A stretch of 5,933 nucleotides of DNA, taken from contig CAJPRR010000134.1 in the NCBI GenBank assembly GCA_905373085.1, positions 1 through 5,933 of the forward strand, in the 5' to 3' direction. The translations under genes were made by a program, and so were the position numbers. Of this stretch, positions 1-5,933 are shown piece by piece (the first letter of the stretch is position 1; the number at the start of each line of letters is the position of its first letter). The notes under the pieces were generated by a model. The model made no database searches. It was not told the DNA's origin and was given only the letters and a program-made list of their open reading frames with translations. Source of the DNA: an uncultured Selenomonas sp. (GTDB lineage: Bacteria > Bacillota > Negativicutes > Selenomonadales > Selenomonadaceae).

Positions 1-342
1 ATGCGAATTGCTGTTGTCGGCGTCTGTGCGTCGGGCAAGACGACGCTCGTGCAGGGGCTGAAGGATGCGGGCTTTGACGCATACAACGTGGCGCAGGAGC
101 ATTCGTGCATCCGCGCCTTTTGGAACAAGCACAGCCCCGACATCCTCGTGATGATCGATGCGACGCTTCCTGCAATCAAGAAGCGCCGCCGCGTCTCGTG
201 GACGGAGGAGCGCCTGGCCGTGCAGCACGAGCGATTGCGCGATGCGCGGGAACATGCCGACCTCTATCTGCAGACGGACGACCTTTCGGCGGCGGAAGTC
301 TTGGAGACGGTCGTCGCGTTCCTGCGTGAAAAAGGGGCGTGA
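1..342 (+). CDS. Small P-loop nucleotide-binding protein (kinase-like, function unknown)
   Basis: A 113-residue cytoplasmic protein that opens with a beta strand running directly into a Walker A motif, GVCASGKT at residues 7-14, which binds nucleotide phosphates. A hydrophobic strand ending in aspartate (ILVMID, residues 48-53) resembles a Walker B or the second core strand. It is followed by a basic run, KKRRR (60-64), of the kind found in the lid of small nucleotide or shikimate kinases. The C-terminal half is helical and charged. At about 113 residues it is shorter than typical nucleoside monophosphate kinases, so a reduced kinase fold is possible. The substrate cannot be named. The ATG is the first base of the window, so the ribosome binding site is not visible, but the Walker A sits where it normally does relative to a true N-terminus. 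Its stop lies 68 bases before the preferred secD start, which suggests co-transcription with secDF, though no functional link to export is evident. Confidence 0.75.
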   Translation: MRIAVVGVCASGKTTLVQGLKDAGFDAYNVAQEHSCIRAFWNKHSPDILVMIDATLPAIKKRRRVSWTEERLAVQHERLRDAREHADLYLQTDDLSAAEVLETVVAFLREKGA

Positions 343-393
343 ACTGCATCTCTTTGCGCGTTGCGCCGGAGTGCGGAAGGAAAATATATAGTC

Positions 394-400
394 AGAGGAG
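394..400 (+). promoter_or_regulatory. Ribosome binding site deciding the secD start (TTG)
   Basis: AGAGGAG lies 10 bases before an in-frame TTG at 411. The longer reading frame, opening at a GTG at 339 inside the stop of the preceding gene, has no usable Shine-Dalgarno at a normal distance and would add 24 residues, including several cysteines and arginines, ahead of the first membrane segment. An ATG at 401 touches the AGAGGAG but is out of frame. The spacing to the TTG is slightly long, so the start is likely rather than certain. Confidence 0.6.
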
Positions 401-410
401 ATGGAAAGAT

Positions 411-1655
411 TTGAGACAGGACGCTTTACTGAAGCTCATCGCGGTCATCGCGGTGATCGTCGGCGTTTTTTTCGCCTTCGTCTCGCCGTTGGCAAATTCC
501 ATACGCCAAGGCCTTGACCTGCAGGGCGGCACGCACGTCGTGCTTGAAGCGGTCGATACGCCGGAAGCGCAGGTCAACGACGATGCGATGCAGCGCGTCG
601 TTAAAATCATGGAGAAGCGCGTCAACGAGCTTGGCCTGACCGAGCCGCTGATCCAGCGCCAAGGCGAGCGCCGCATCATCATCGAATTGCCGGGCATCAA
701 GGATCCCGATTCTGCCATTAAGACGATCGGCAAGACGGCGATGCTCGAATTCAAGGACGAGGATGGAAATACCGTCATGACGGGCACGGACTTGAAGAAC
801 GCGCAGGACGCCCGCAACCAGCAGAATCAATATGTGGTCAATTTGGAGTTCTCCGACGAGGGCGCGAGGAAGTTCGCCGATCTGACGACGAAGAACGTCG
901 GACGCCGCATCGCCATCCTGCTCGACGGAGAAGTCTTGACGAACCCGAACGTGCGCGAGCCGATCACGGGCGGCAGGGCCGAGATCACGGGACAGGAGAG
1001 TCAGGAAGAGGCGCATCGCATCGCGATGCTTCTGAGAAGCGGCGCACTTCCTGTCAAGGTCAATATCATCGAGACGCGCACGGTTGGCCCGACGCTCGGA
1101 CAGGATTCGAAGGACAAGAGCGAGTTCGCCTTCGTCATCGGCATTTCCGCCGTCCTCGTGTTCATGATACTCTTCTATCGCCTTTCGGGTCTCATCGCCG
1201 ACCTCAGCCTCATGGCCTACGTCATTTTGCTGCTCTTCCTTTTGAAGATGCTCGATGCGACCTTGACGCTGCCGGGCGTCGCGGGCATCATCTTGTCCAT
1301 CGGCATGGCGGTCGACGCGAATGTGCTGATCTTCGAGCATTTCAAGGAAGAATTCCGTCTGGGCAAGACGCTGCGCCTTTCGATGGAAGCCGGCTTCAAG
1401 CGTGCCTTCACGACGATCTTCGACTCGAACATCACGACGATCATCGCGGCGCTCGTGCTGTTCTTCTTCGGCACGGGAACGATCAAGGGCTTTGCCATCA
1501 CGCTCGGCCTCGGCGTCGTGCTCAGCATGCTGACGGCGATCACGCTCACGCAGTACATGCTGAAGCTCCTCATCGCCTCGAATATTTGCAAGAATCCGGC
1601 TGTCTACGGCGCGGCGGGATTGTCCATGGGAAGAGGGGTGAAGAAGGATGCGTAA
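411..1655 (+). CDS. secD: Protein translocase subunit SecD
   Basis: SecD is an inner-membrane member of the RND superfamily. With SecF it uses the proton or sodium gradient to pull exported proteins out of the SecYEG channel after SecA-driven insertion. From the TTG start the protein has 414 residues: a first membrane helix (about 8-28), the conserved GLDLQGG at 34-40, a large extracytoplasmic domain to about residue 235 with the PGIKDP and GRRIAILLDG segments, then a block of five membrane helices. That block carries the SecD signature GMAVDANVLIFE (starting at 298) and the late GFAITLGLGVVLSM segment. The length fits the short SecD of Firmicutes; E. coli SecD is about 615 residues. The 3' end overlaps secF by 8 bases, so translation is probably coupled. 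The alternative start is GTG at 339 (438 residues). The family call is very secure and the start moderately so. Confidence 0.96.
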   Translation: MRQDALLKLIAVIAVIVGVFFAFVSPLANSIRQGLDLQGGTHVVLEAVDTPEAQVNDDAMQRVVKIMEKRVNELGLTEPLIQRQGERRIIIELPGIKDPDSAIKTIGKTAMLEFKDEDGNTVMTGTDLKNAQDARNQQNQYVVNLEFSDEGARKFADLTTKNVGRRIAILLDGEVLTNPNVREPITGGRAEITGQESQEEAHRIAMLLRSGALPVKVNIIETRTVGPTLGQDSKDKSEFAFVIGISAVLVFMILFYRLSGLIADLSLMAYVILLLFLLKMLDATLTLPGVAGIILSIGMAVDANVLIFEHFKEEFRLGKTLRLSMEAGFKRAFTTIFDSNITTIIAALVLFFFGTGTIKGFAITLGLGVVLSMLTAITLTQYMLKLLIASNICKNPAVYGAAGLSMGRGVKKDA

Positions 1656-2565
1656 GTTCGACATCGTAAAGCGTACGAAAATCTGGTTCATCCTCTCCCT
1701 GTGCGTTATTTTGCCCGGCATTTTCAGCATGTGCACGCAGGGCTTCAACCTCGGCATCGACTTCACGGGCGGCACGATCATCGAGCTGCGCTTCCATAAG
1801 GAAGTGACATTGGCGGACGTGCGCGGCGTCCTGCGCGAGTACGGGCTTGACAACAGCACGATCCAGTTCTCGGGCGATGCGGCGAATGCTGAAGCGGCGC
1901 CCACGGTCATGGTGCGAAGCGTCGACCTTGAGGAAGAGGAGCGCAAGGCCGTCATGGCGTCGCTCAAGCAGCAGCTTGGCGACTACGACGTGCTGCGCGA
2001 GGAGAAAGTCGGCGCGACGATGGGCGCCGAGCTTATCATGAACGCCCTTTGGGCGCTTGCGCTCTCGTGGGTCATGATCGTGCTCTACGTCTCGTACCGC
2101 TTCGAGTTCAGGTTCGGCATTTCCTCCATCTTGGCGCTGGTTCACGACATCCTCATTGTCCTGAGCGTCTTCTCCTTGACGCAGCGGCCGATTGATTCTT
2201 CGTTCGTCGCGGCGCTCCTGACGATCGTCGGCTACTCGATCAACGATACCATCGTCATCTTCGACCGCATCCGCGAGAATCTGAAGCTGCACTTCAGGCG
2301 CGGCGGCGACATCAACGAGCTTGTCAATACGAGCATCTATCAGACGCTGACGCGCTCGATCTATACGGTATGCACCGTGCTCTTCACGACGTTCGCGCTC
2401 TACTGGTTCGGCGGCGACACGACGAAGGACTTCTCGTTCGCCCTTCTCGTCGGTTTCTTCGCCGGCTGCTATTCGTCGATCTTCATCGCAAGCCCCATCT
2501 GGGTCGTCCTGCGCAATTTCTCGGATAAGCGCCGCAGAGCGGGCAGCGCGGCTGCAGCGAAGTGA
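1648..2565 (+). CDS. secF: Protein translocase subunit SecF
   Basis: SecF is the partner of SecD in the SecDF export complex of the cytoplasmic membrane. The 305-residue protein has a first membrane helix at about 12-30, the conserved GIDFTGG at 36-42, a small extracytoplasmic domain to about residue 128, then five more membrane helices. The family signature GYSINDTIVIFDRIREN lies at 195-211, and the conserved TLTRSIYTVCTVLFTT stretch follows it. The length is normal for the family. The ATG lies 7 bases after AGGGGTG (1634-1640), which is inside the end of secD, so the two proteins are likely made in balanced amounts by coupled translation. SecD and SecF are separate here, unlike the fused SecDF of Bacillus. 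A hairpin terminator follows the gene. Confidence 0.96.
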   Translation: MRKFDIVKRTKIWFILSLCVILPGIFSMCTQGFNLGIDFTGGTIIELRFHKEVTLADVRGVLREYGLDNSTIQFSGDAANAEAAPTVMVRSVDLEEEERKAVMASLKQQLGDYDVLREEKVGATMGAELIMNALWALALSWVMIVLYVSYRFEFRFGISSILALVHDILIVLSVFSLTQRPIDSSFVAALLTIVGYSINDTIVIFDRIRENLKLHFRRGGDINELVNTSIYQTLTRSIYTVCTVLFTTFALYWFGGDTTKDFSFALLVGFFAGCYSSIFIASPIWVVLRNFSDKRRRAGSAAAAK

Positions 2566-2603
2566 CATCGGTTCATACTTTGCGTTGCTGAACGCTGATC
2601 GAG

Positions 2604-2649
2604 AAAAGGGCTGTGCACAGGCTGAAAGGCCTGTGCAGCAGCCCCTTTT
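2604..2649 (+). terminator. Probable intrinsic terminator (or attenuator) after secF
   Basis: TGCACAGGC (2614-2622) pairs perfectly with GCCTGTGCA (2629-2637) around a TGAAAG loop, which reduces to a GAAA tetraloop if the T-G wobble forms. Below it, GGGCTG (2608-2613) pairs with CAGCCC (2639-2644) across a one-base bulge. AAAA (2604-2607) then pairs with TTTT (2646-2649) across another one-base bulge. The hairpin is GC-rich and ends in four Ts, a short tract, so termination may be partial. It lies 38 bases after the secF stop and 42 bases before the recJ ATG. Confidence 0.75.
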
Positions 2650-2677
2650 GCGTAGTTGGCTTCATCAGTGACAGATT

Positions 2678-2689
2678 GGAGGAGGAGGA
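2678..2689 (+). promoter_or_regulatory. Strong repeated Shine-Dalgarno of recJ
   Basis: Four tandem GGA units place an AGGAGG core 3 to 9 bases ahead of the ATG at 2692. This decides the start in favour of that ATG over an in-frame TTG at 2656, which would add 12 residues, has no Shine-Dalgarno, and would translate through this site. Confidence 0.8.
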
Positions 2690-2691
2690 CA

Positions 2692-4659
2692 ATGGAGAAA
2701 GAATGGTCGCTCTTGCCCGATGAAGCGGCGAGAGCCGTGGAATTTTCCCAGCGCATCGGCACGACGCCCTTCACGGCGGCGCTCCTTCTGCATCGCGGCA
2801 TCACATCGGATGAAGAGGCGCGGGCGTTCCTCCATCTGGAAAAGCAGCCGTTTCACGATCCGTTCCTGATGAAGGATATGGAAAAGGCCGTCTCGCGCAT
2901 AGAGCGGGCGATCCAAGCGCAGGAGCGCATCGTCGTCTATGGCGATTACGACGTCGACGGCATCACGGCGACTTCGCTTCTCTGCCGCAATCTGCGCCAG
3001 CTAGGCGCGGCTGCAGGCTACTTCATTCCGCATCGTCAAAAGGACGGCTATGGGCTGCACAAGGAAACGCTCGATGAGATCATCGCTGGGGGCGCAAATC
3101 TCATCGTCACGGTGGACTGCGGCATCTCCGCCGTTGAAGAGGCGGCAGCGGCAAAAGACAAGGTCGATCTCATCATCACCGATCACCATCTGCCGGGCAA
3201 GGAACTGCCCAAAGCCCTCGCCGTCATCGACCCGCATCGCGCAGACTGCCCATATCCCGACAAGAACATCGCGGGCGTGGGCGTGGCGTTCAAGCTCTGC
3301 CAGGCGCTTTGGCAGAAGATGCGCGGCAAAGACTTCACGGGCGATCTCGACATCGTCGCCCTGGGCACGGTCGCCGACGTCGTGCCGCTCCTCGGGGAGA
3401 ATCGGAAGATCGTGCAGCAAGGCCTGCGCGTCTTGAAGAAATCGAAGCGCTTGGGGCTTCAGGCGCTTCTCGCCGTGACGGAACTCCAAGAGAAGGAGAT
3501 CACGGCCGGACATATCGGCTTCGTGCTCGCGCCGCGGCTCAATGCGGCGGGACGCCTGGCGTCCGCGCTGCGCGGCGTCGAATTGCTCCTGACGGAGGAC
3601 GGGGAGGAAGCGCAGGCGATTGCGGAGGAGCTTGATGCGGCGAATCGCGAGCGTCAGGCTGTGGAGCAGGAGATCCTGCAGGCGGCAGAAAAGCAGATCG
3701 AGGAGATTGACGTCAAGCGAGCGCATGTGCTCGTGCTTCATGGCGAGGGCTGGCATCCCGGCGTCATCGGCATCGTGGCCTCGCGCATCGTCGAGCGCTA
3801 TTACCGTCCGACGGTCATCATCGCGGAAGAAGACGGCATCGGCAAGGGGTCGTGCCGCAGCATACGCGGCTTCCACATGTTTGAAGCTCTTTCGACCTGC
3901 GGGGAGCATCTTCTGGGCTTTGGCGGCCACGCACAGGCGGCGGGGCTTTCGCTTCGCTCGGCGGACATTGCTTCCTTCCGCGAGGCCATGGAGGCTTATG
4001 CGACAAAGGTGCTGGATGAAGAGGATTTCGTGCCGATTCTCGACATCGAGCTGGAGCTTGCACCCGAAAAGATCACGGAGCGGCTGATGACGGAGATCAA
4101 GCTCTTGGAGCCGTACGGCATGGGAAATCCCAAGCCGCTTTTTTCGACGCACGGCGTTCGCGGCAGCTATGCGCACCAGATTGGCAAGGAGGGGCAGCAT
4201 CTGAAGTTTGAGCTTGACGGCTTGGACGCGAGCATCGACGTTCTGGCCTGGGGCAAGGGCGAGGCGGCGCCGCTCGTCAACCGCGAGCGCATCGACATCG
4301 CATATTTTCCCGAATACCATGTGTGGCGTGAGAAGCGCTCCTTGCAGCTCATGCTCGAAGACTTTCGACCGGCACGCGCCGAGGCGAAGCATCCCGACCG
4401 TGATGCGCTGGCTTCGGTCTATCGCTTTCTGTTCACACGTCAAAAGGCGGCAGAATTGCCGTTGGATGCAGAGTATCTTTTGGCAGAGTATTTGCGTCAT
4501 TTTCCTGCCATGGGAATCTTCACCTTTCAAAAGGCGCTGCAAATTTTTGAAGAGCTTGGCGTCCTGCACGCAGCCGATGGAACATACAAGTTTTCCGCAC
4601 CGAAAGAACGGCTTGATTTATATAAGTCGCGCATATTCCGCGAGGGAAATCCTCTGTAG
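2692..4659 (+). CDS. recJ: Single-stranded-DNA-specific 5'-3' exonuclease RecJ
   Basis: RecJ degrades single-stranded DNA from the 5' end in recombination, mismatch repair and base-excision repair, and needs Mn2+ or Mg2+. The 655-residue cytoplasmic protein shows the whole DHH phosphoesterase core. Motif I is GDYDVDG (84-90), motif II contains DCGIS from D142, motif III is DHH (164-166), and motif IV is ALGTVADV with D229. Together these supply the candidate metal ligands. APRLNAAGR (280-288) follows. The DHHA1 part has HGEGWHPGVIG from 350, the GKGSCRSIRGF segment (384-394) and GGHAQAAG (411-418). EPYGMGNP (473-480) opens the OB-fold DNA-binding domain. A further C-terminal module of about 95 residues (561-655) is absent from the shorter proteobacterial RecJ (E. 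coli about 577 aa) but resembles the extension seen in Firmicutes. No catalytic motif is missing. The gene follows the secF terminator and ends at a convergent junction. Confidence 0.96.
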   Translation: MEKEWSLLPDEAARAVEFSQRIGTTPFTAALLLHRGITSDEEARAFLHLEKQPFHDPFLMKDMEKAVSRIERAIQAQERIVVYGDYDVDGITATSLLCRNLRQLGAAAGYFIPHRQKDGYGLHKETLDEIIAGGANLIVTVDCGISAVEEAAAAKDKVDLIITDHHLPGKELPKALAVIDPHRADCPYPDKNIAGVGVAFKLCQALWQKMRGKDFTGDLDIVALGTVADVVPLLGENRKIVQQGLRVLKKSKRLGLQALLAVTELQEKEITAGHIGFVLAPRLNAAGRLASALRGVELLLTEDGEEAQAIAEELDAANRERQAVEQEILQAAEKQIEEIDVKRAHVLVLHGEGWHPGVIGIVASRIVERYYRPTVIIAEEDGIGKGSCRSIRGFHMFEALSTCGEHLLGFGGHAQAAGLSLRSADIASFREAMEAYATKVLDEEDFVPILDIELELAPEKITERLMTEIKLLEPYGMGNPKPLFSTHGVRGSYAHQIGKEGQHLKFELDGLDASIDVLAWGKGEAAPLVNRERIDIAYFPEYHVWREKRSLQLMLEDFRPARAEAKHPDRDALASVYRFLFTRQKAAELPLDAEYLLAEYLRHFPAMGIFTFQKALQIFEELGVLHAADGTYKFSAPKERLDLYKSRIFREGNPL

Positions 4660-4674
4660 AAATTTTTTACAGAG
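4652..4674 (+). repeat. Small hairpin over the recJ stop codon
   Basis: CTCTGTA (4652-4658) is the exact reverse complement of TACAGAG (4668-4674), with a 9-base AT-rich spacer. The left arm contains the first two bases of the recJ TAG stop. No T tract follows the right arm, so on its own it is a poor terminator on the + strand. It may be a 3'-end stabilising stem upstream of the real terminator, or chance. Confidence 0.4.
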
Positions 4675-4687
4675 ACTTCCTTCCCAG

Positions 4688-4739
4688 CATAATAAAGAGC
4701 CAATACATGAGGAGACTCATATATTGGCTCTTTATTATG
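4688..4739. terminator. Bidirectional intrinsic terminator between convergent genes
   Basis: CATAATAAAGAGCCAATA (4688-4705) is the exact reverse complement of TATTGGCTCTTTATTATG (4722-4739), giving an 18-bp stem. After a single C/A mismatch (4706/4721) the stem continues with ATGAG (4707-4711) and CTCAT (4716-4720), closed by a GAGA loop (4712-4715). The GAGCC/GGCTC core has A-rich sequence on one side and T-rich on the other, so RNA from either strand ends in a U-rich stretch (CUCUUUAUUAU). It stands 28 bases after the recJ stop and 17 bases beyond the stop of the - strand gene, which fits a terminator shared by both. Confidence 0.85.
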
Positions 4740-4756
4740 ATTTTATCCGTGATTCC

Positions 4757-5197
4757 CTAGTAGTTTTGTGCGAAGAACGTCCCTGTCTTAGCGTCGTAGA
4801 CGCCATGCTCCCAGAGATATTTTCCATCGTCCGTGCAGTGATAGGGATCGCCGTAGATCTCCGAAGTGGCAGAGAGGATCTCCTCGGCGATCGCTGTGGT
4901 GTCTTGTTTTCCTGCCTCGGGGCGGATGATGACATAGCTGATGCGCCCGTTTTGGATCTGCTCCATGAACTCCCAGCCGCCGTATGTTCCGCGTGCAACC
5001 TGCGGCGGTACCATAGGATGATTCGGAACGACCTCGGCAAAACTGGGGAAGGAGTCCGCCGTCACCCTTGCACCGAGCGGCGGGAGTGACTGCACAACGG
5101 TTTCGTAGGCATCGGCAGAGGGCATGGCAAATGTGGTGCCCATGCTCAGCAGGAATACGGCACAGAGAAGGATGGAAGTAAGCAGTTTGCGGTTCAT
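4757..5197 (-). CDS. Small exported protein of unknown family (146 aa)
   Basis: The protein starts with a classical signal peptide: a basic MNRK, a hydrophobic stretch from L5 to M19, and a likely signal peptidase I cut after TFA at residue 24. The mature part has about 122 residues and no further membrane segment. It is proline-rich near its start (PNHPMVPPQ, 58-66), then has YGGWEF (72-77) and a strand-like SYVIIRPEAGK (87-97). A helix-like segment AIAEEILSATSEIYG (102-116) follows, and it ends in GKYLWEHGVYDAKTGTFF (125-142). It has a single cysteine outside the signal, C121, so no internal disulphide is possible in the mature protein. I do not recognise the family. An ATG seven codons upstream is rejected as the start because the AAGGAG site lies between it and this ATG. 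The gene lies 23 bases after the stop of the other exported protein gene and is probably co-transcribed with it. Confidence 0.82.
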   Translation of the reverse strand: MNRKLLTSILLCAVFLLSMGTTFAMPSADAYETVVQSLPPLGARVTADSFPSFAEVVPNHPMVPPQVARGTYGGWEFMEQIQNGRISYVIIRPEAGKQDTTAIAEEILSATSEIYGDPYHCTDDGKYLWEHGVYDAKTGTFFAQNY

Positions 5198-5206
5198 TTT
5201 GTTTCT

Positions 5207-5212
5207 CTCCTT
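5207..5212 (-). promoter_or_regulatory. Ribosome binding site setting the start of the 146-aa exported protein
   Basis: Read on the - strand this is AAGGAG, 9 bases before the ATG at 5197. It lies inside the 7-codon extension that the upstream ATG at 5218 would give, so it favours the shorter protein, which also has a more normal signal peptide length. Confidence 0.7.
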
Positions 5213-5220
5213 TTTCATGT

Positions 5221-5856
5221 TCAGTCCGTCGTGCTTTCGCGCACGTCGCCAAGAATGATTTTATATAAGGTTCCCGACGGGGGAATATCCTTGATGATGT
5301 TATACGCCTTTAGGAGCGGGGCGCTATCTGGATATTGAGAGCGGGGAATCGCATCAGCGGCGCCTTTGTTCGTTCTGAATTTCATATAACGGATTCTGCC
5401 GCCCTCGCCTTTTTTAGATATGGGGTTATGAAATCCCCCCAGCAGTGTGAATGTATCGGCTACTGCATCATAGAGATAGGGACTGCGAAGAACTTCGTTG
5501 ATGCCGACCGAGGAAATGACCTCCATATCCATCCAAATCACGCGGTAACGACCATCTGCCGAGATGGGAACGGCATTCGGATATACATAATAATAAAGTG
5601 CGACGCTGATACCGTTCTTTGTCCCCTTATACTCATAAAATTGGACTCTCGAATCGAGTGGAAAGGGATGAAAAATCAGTCGGGAAACCACGGTCTTGAT
5701 GCCCGTTGCACGATCTACGGAACCGTCTGCAACCAGCGAATAGGGCACGCGCCATAGGAGCAGCTGATGATAGACGGGCTGTGCATGTGCGGCGGTGCAT
5801 GTCGTCAGCAAAATCACTGACAGGATGAACGATAGAAACGGGATGCGTTTTCTCAT
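5221..5856 (-). CDS. Exported protein of unknown family (211 aa)
   Basis: A 211-residue protein with a clear signal peptide: basic MRKR, hydrophobic residues I5-L17, and a probable signal peptidase I site after AHA at residue 25. A cysteine at 20 follows LTT, a weak lipobox because threonine is unusual just before the lipidated cysteine, so lipoprotein status is possible but less likely. The mature part is rich in beta-prone and aromatic residues, including LYYYVYP (87-93) and DGRYRVIWMDMEV (101-113), with no other membrane helix and no cysteine. This suggests a small beta-rich periplasmic or surface protein. I do not recognise the family. The gene is more AT-rich than secDF and recJ, roughly half G+C by eye, and uses ATA and other codons rare in those genes. 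Its ATG has a good ribosome binding site. It lies 32 bases after the stop of the partial gene at the window edge and 23 bases before the 146-aa exported protein gene. Confidence 0.82.
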   Translation of the reverse strand: MRKRIPFLSFILSVILLTTCTAAHAQPVYHQLLLWRVPYSLVADGSVDRATGIKTVVSRLIFHPFPLDSRVQFYEYKGTKNGISVALYYYVYPNAVPISADGRYRVIWMDMEVISSVGINEVLRSPYLYDAVADTFTLLGGFHNPISKKGEGGRIRYMKFRTNKGAADAIPRSQYPDSAPLLKAYNIIKDIPPSGTLYKIILGDVRESTTD

Positions 5857-5863
5857 GGGGTCT

Positions 5864-5870
5864 CCTCCTT
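5864..5870 (-). promoter_or_regulatory. Ribosome binding site of the 211-aa exported protein
   Basis: Read on the - strand this is AAGGAGG, 7 bases before the ATG at 5856. It is a near-ideal match to the 16S tail, supports this strand and start, and argues against the opposite-strand open frame over the same region. Confidence 0.75.
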
Positions 5871-5888
5871 GGTTTGTGGTGGATTATC

Positions 5889-5933
5889 TTACAGTCCCTC
5901 TTGTTTGAGACGCGGCAGGTCGCGCAGAACGGC
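5889..5933 (-). CDS. C-terminal end of an unidentified gene (partial, enters from the right)
   Basis: Read on the - strand, the last 14 codons are open and end in TAA at 5889-5891, giving AVLRDLPRLKQEGL. The charged, leucine-patterned ending looks like a terminal helix of a soluble domain. Polysaccharide deacetylases and several other folds end in a helix of this kind, but so short a piece cannot be assigned. No terminator lies in the 32 bases before the next gene on the same strand, so it is probably the upstream member of the same transcript. It could still be a chance open stretch. Confidence 0.45.
   Translation of the reverse strand, partial: AVLRDLPRLKQEGL

Noticed and set aside
361..390. 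A possible promoter: TTGCGC and TATATA 18 bases apart, before secD
   Set aside because: The -35 match is poor, and the transcript would begin almost on the ribosome binding site. The preceding gene is close enough for read-through.
466..472. A run of seven Ts in secD that might allow slippage
   Set aside because: The reading frame is intact across it, it lies in the first membrane helix where TTT/TTC codons are expected, and no stimulatory structure or functional alternative product is evident.
401..517. An ATG directly after AGAGGAG opening a 38-codon frame before and inside secD
   Set aside because: There is no gap between the Shine-Dalgarno and the ATG, the product is arginine-rich without features, and it is out of frame with SecD.
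426..1967. A 513-codon open frame on the - strand across secD and the start of secF
   Set aside because: It is the mirror of a strongly codon-biased high-GC gene, is rich in Arg, Asp and Glu with no domain, and the + strand carries unmistakable SecD and SecF motifs.
1570..2568. A 332-codon open frame on the - strand opposite secF
   Set aside because: Same antisense effect of codon bias. It covers the conserved SecF signatures and has no recognisable domain.
3001..4569. A 522-codon open frame on the - strand opposite recJ
   Set aside because: Composition is typical of an antisense frame, and every RecJ motif is intact on the + strand.
4707..4760. A 17-codon + strand frame encoding a hydrophobic peptide (MRRLIYWLFIMILSVIP)
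   Set aside because: It lies in the palindromic terminator and its AT-rich flank, has only a weak purine stretch ahead of it, and its hydrophobicity follows from the T-rich sequence.
4788..5252. A 154-codon - strand frame overlapping the 146-aa exported protein in another frame
   Set aside because: It lacks a signal peptide and a ribosome binding site and overlaps two better supported genes on the same strand.
5335..5757. A 140-codon + strand open frame opposite the 211-aa exported protein
   Set aside because: It has no clear ribosome binding site, while the - strand frame has a signal peptide and an AAGGAGG site at a good distance.

Overview
The window most likely comes from a Gram-negative-staining Firmicute of the Negativicutes, close to Selenomonas. 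This is an inference from three things: separate secD and secF genes followed by a DHH-family recJ, purine-rich AAGGAGG-type ribosome binding sites before most genes, and a G+C level that looks near 60% by eye in the core genes. No rRNA or other taxonomic marker is present, so the assignment is only likely.

Positions 1-2565 (+ strand) hold a compact gene set. A small P-loop nucleotide-binding protein comes first, then secD and secF, which overlap by 8 bases. SecD and SecF form the membrane complex that works with SecYEG to complete protein export. A hairpin that looks like an intrinsic terminator (2604-2649) follows secF. Next, behind a strong Shine-Dalgarno repeat, is recJ (2692-4659), a single-stranded-DNA 5'-3' exonuclease of the DHH family used in recombination and repair.

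Positions 4652-4739 are a convergent junction. A small hairpin lies over the recJ stop codon. After it comes a long, almost perfect palindrome (4688-4739) with an 18-bp outer stem and a GAGA loop. It faces genes on both sides and is best read as a shared bidirectional terminator.

Positions 4757-5933 are on the - strand and look like one transcript read from right to left: the last 14 codons of an unidentified gene, then two small exported proteins (211 and 146 aa), each with a signal peptide and its own ribosome binding site. Neither exported protein matches a family I recognise. The 211-aa gene is visibly more AT-rich than the housekeeping genes. The promoters of both gene sets must lie outside the window or are too weak to call. 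I saw no tRNA, rRNA, CRISPR array, insertion sequence or phage gene. Most of the window is ordinary chromosomal housekeeping sequence; the exported gene pair and the palindrome are the parts most worth a second look.
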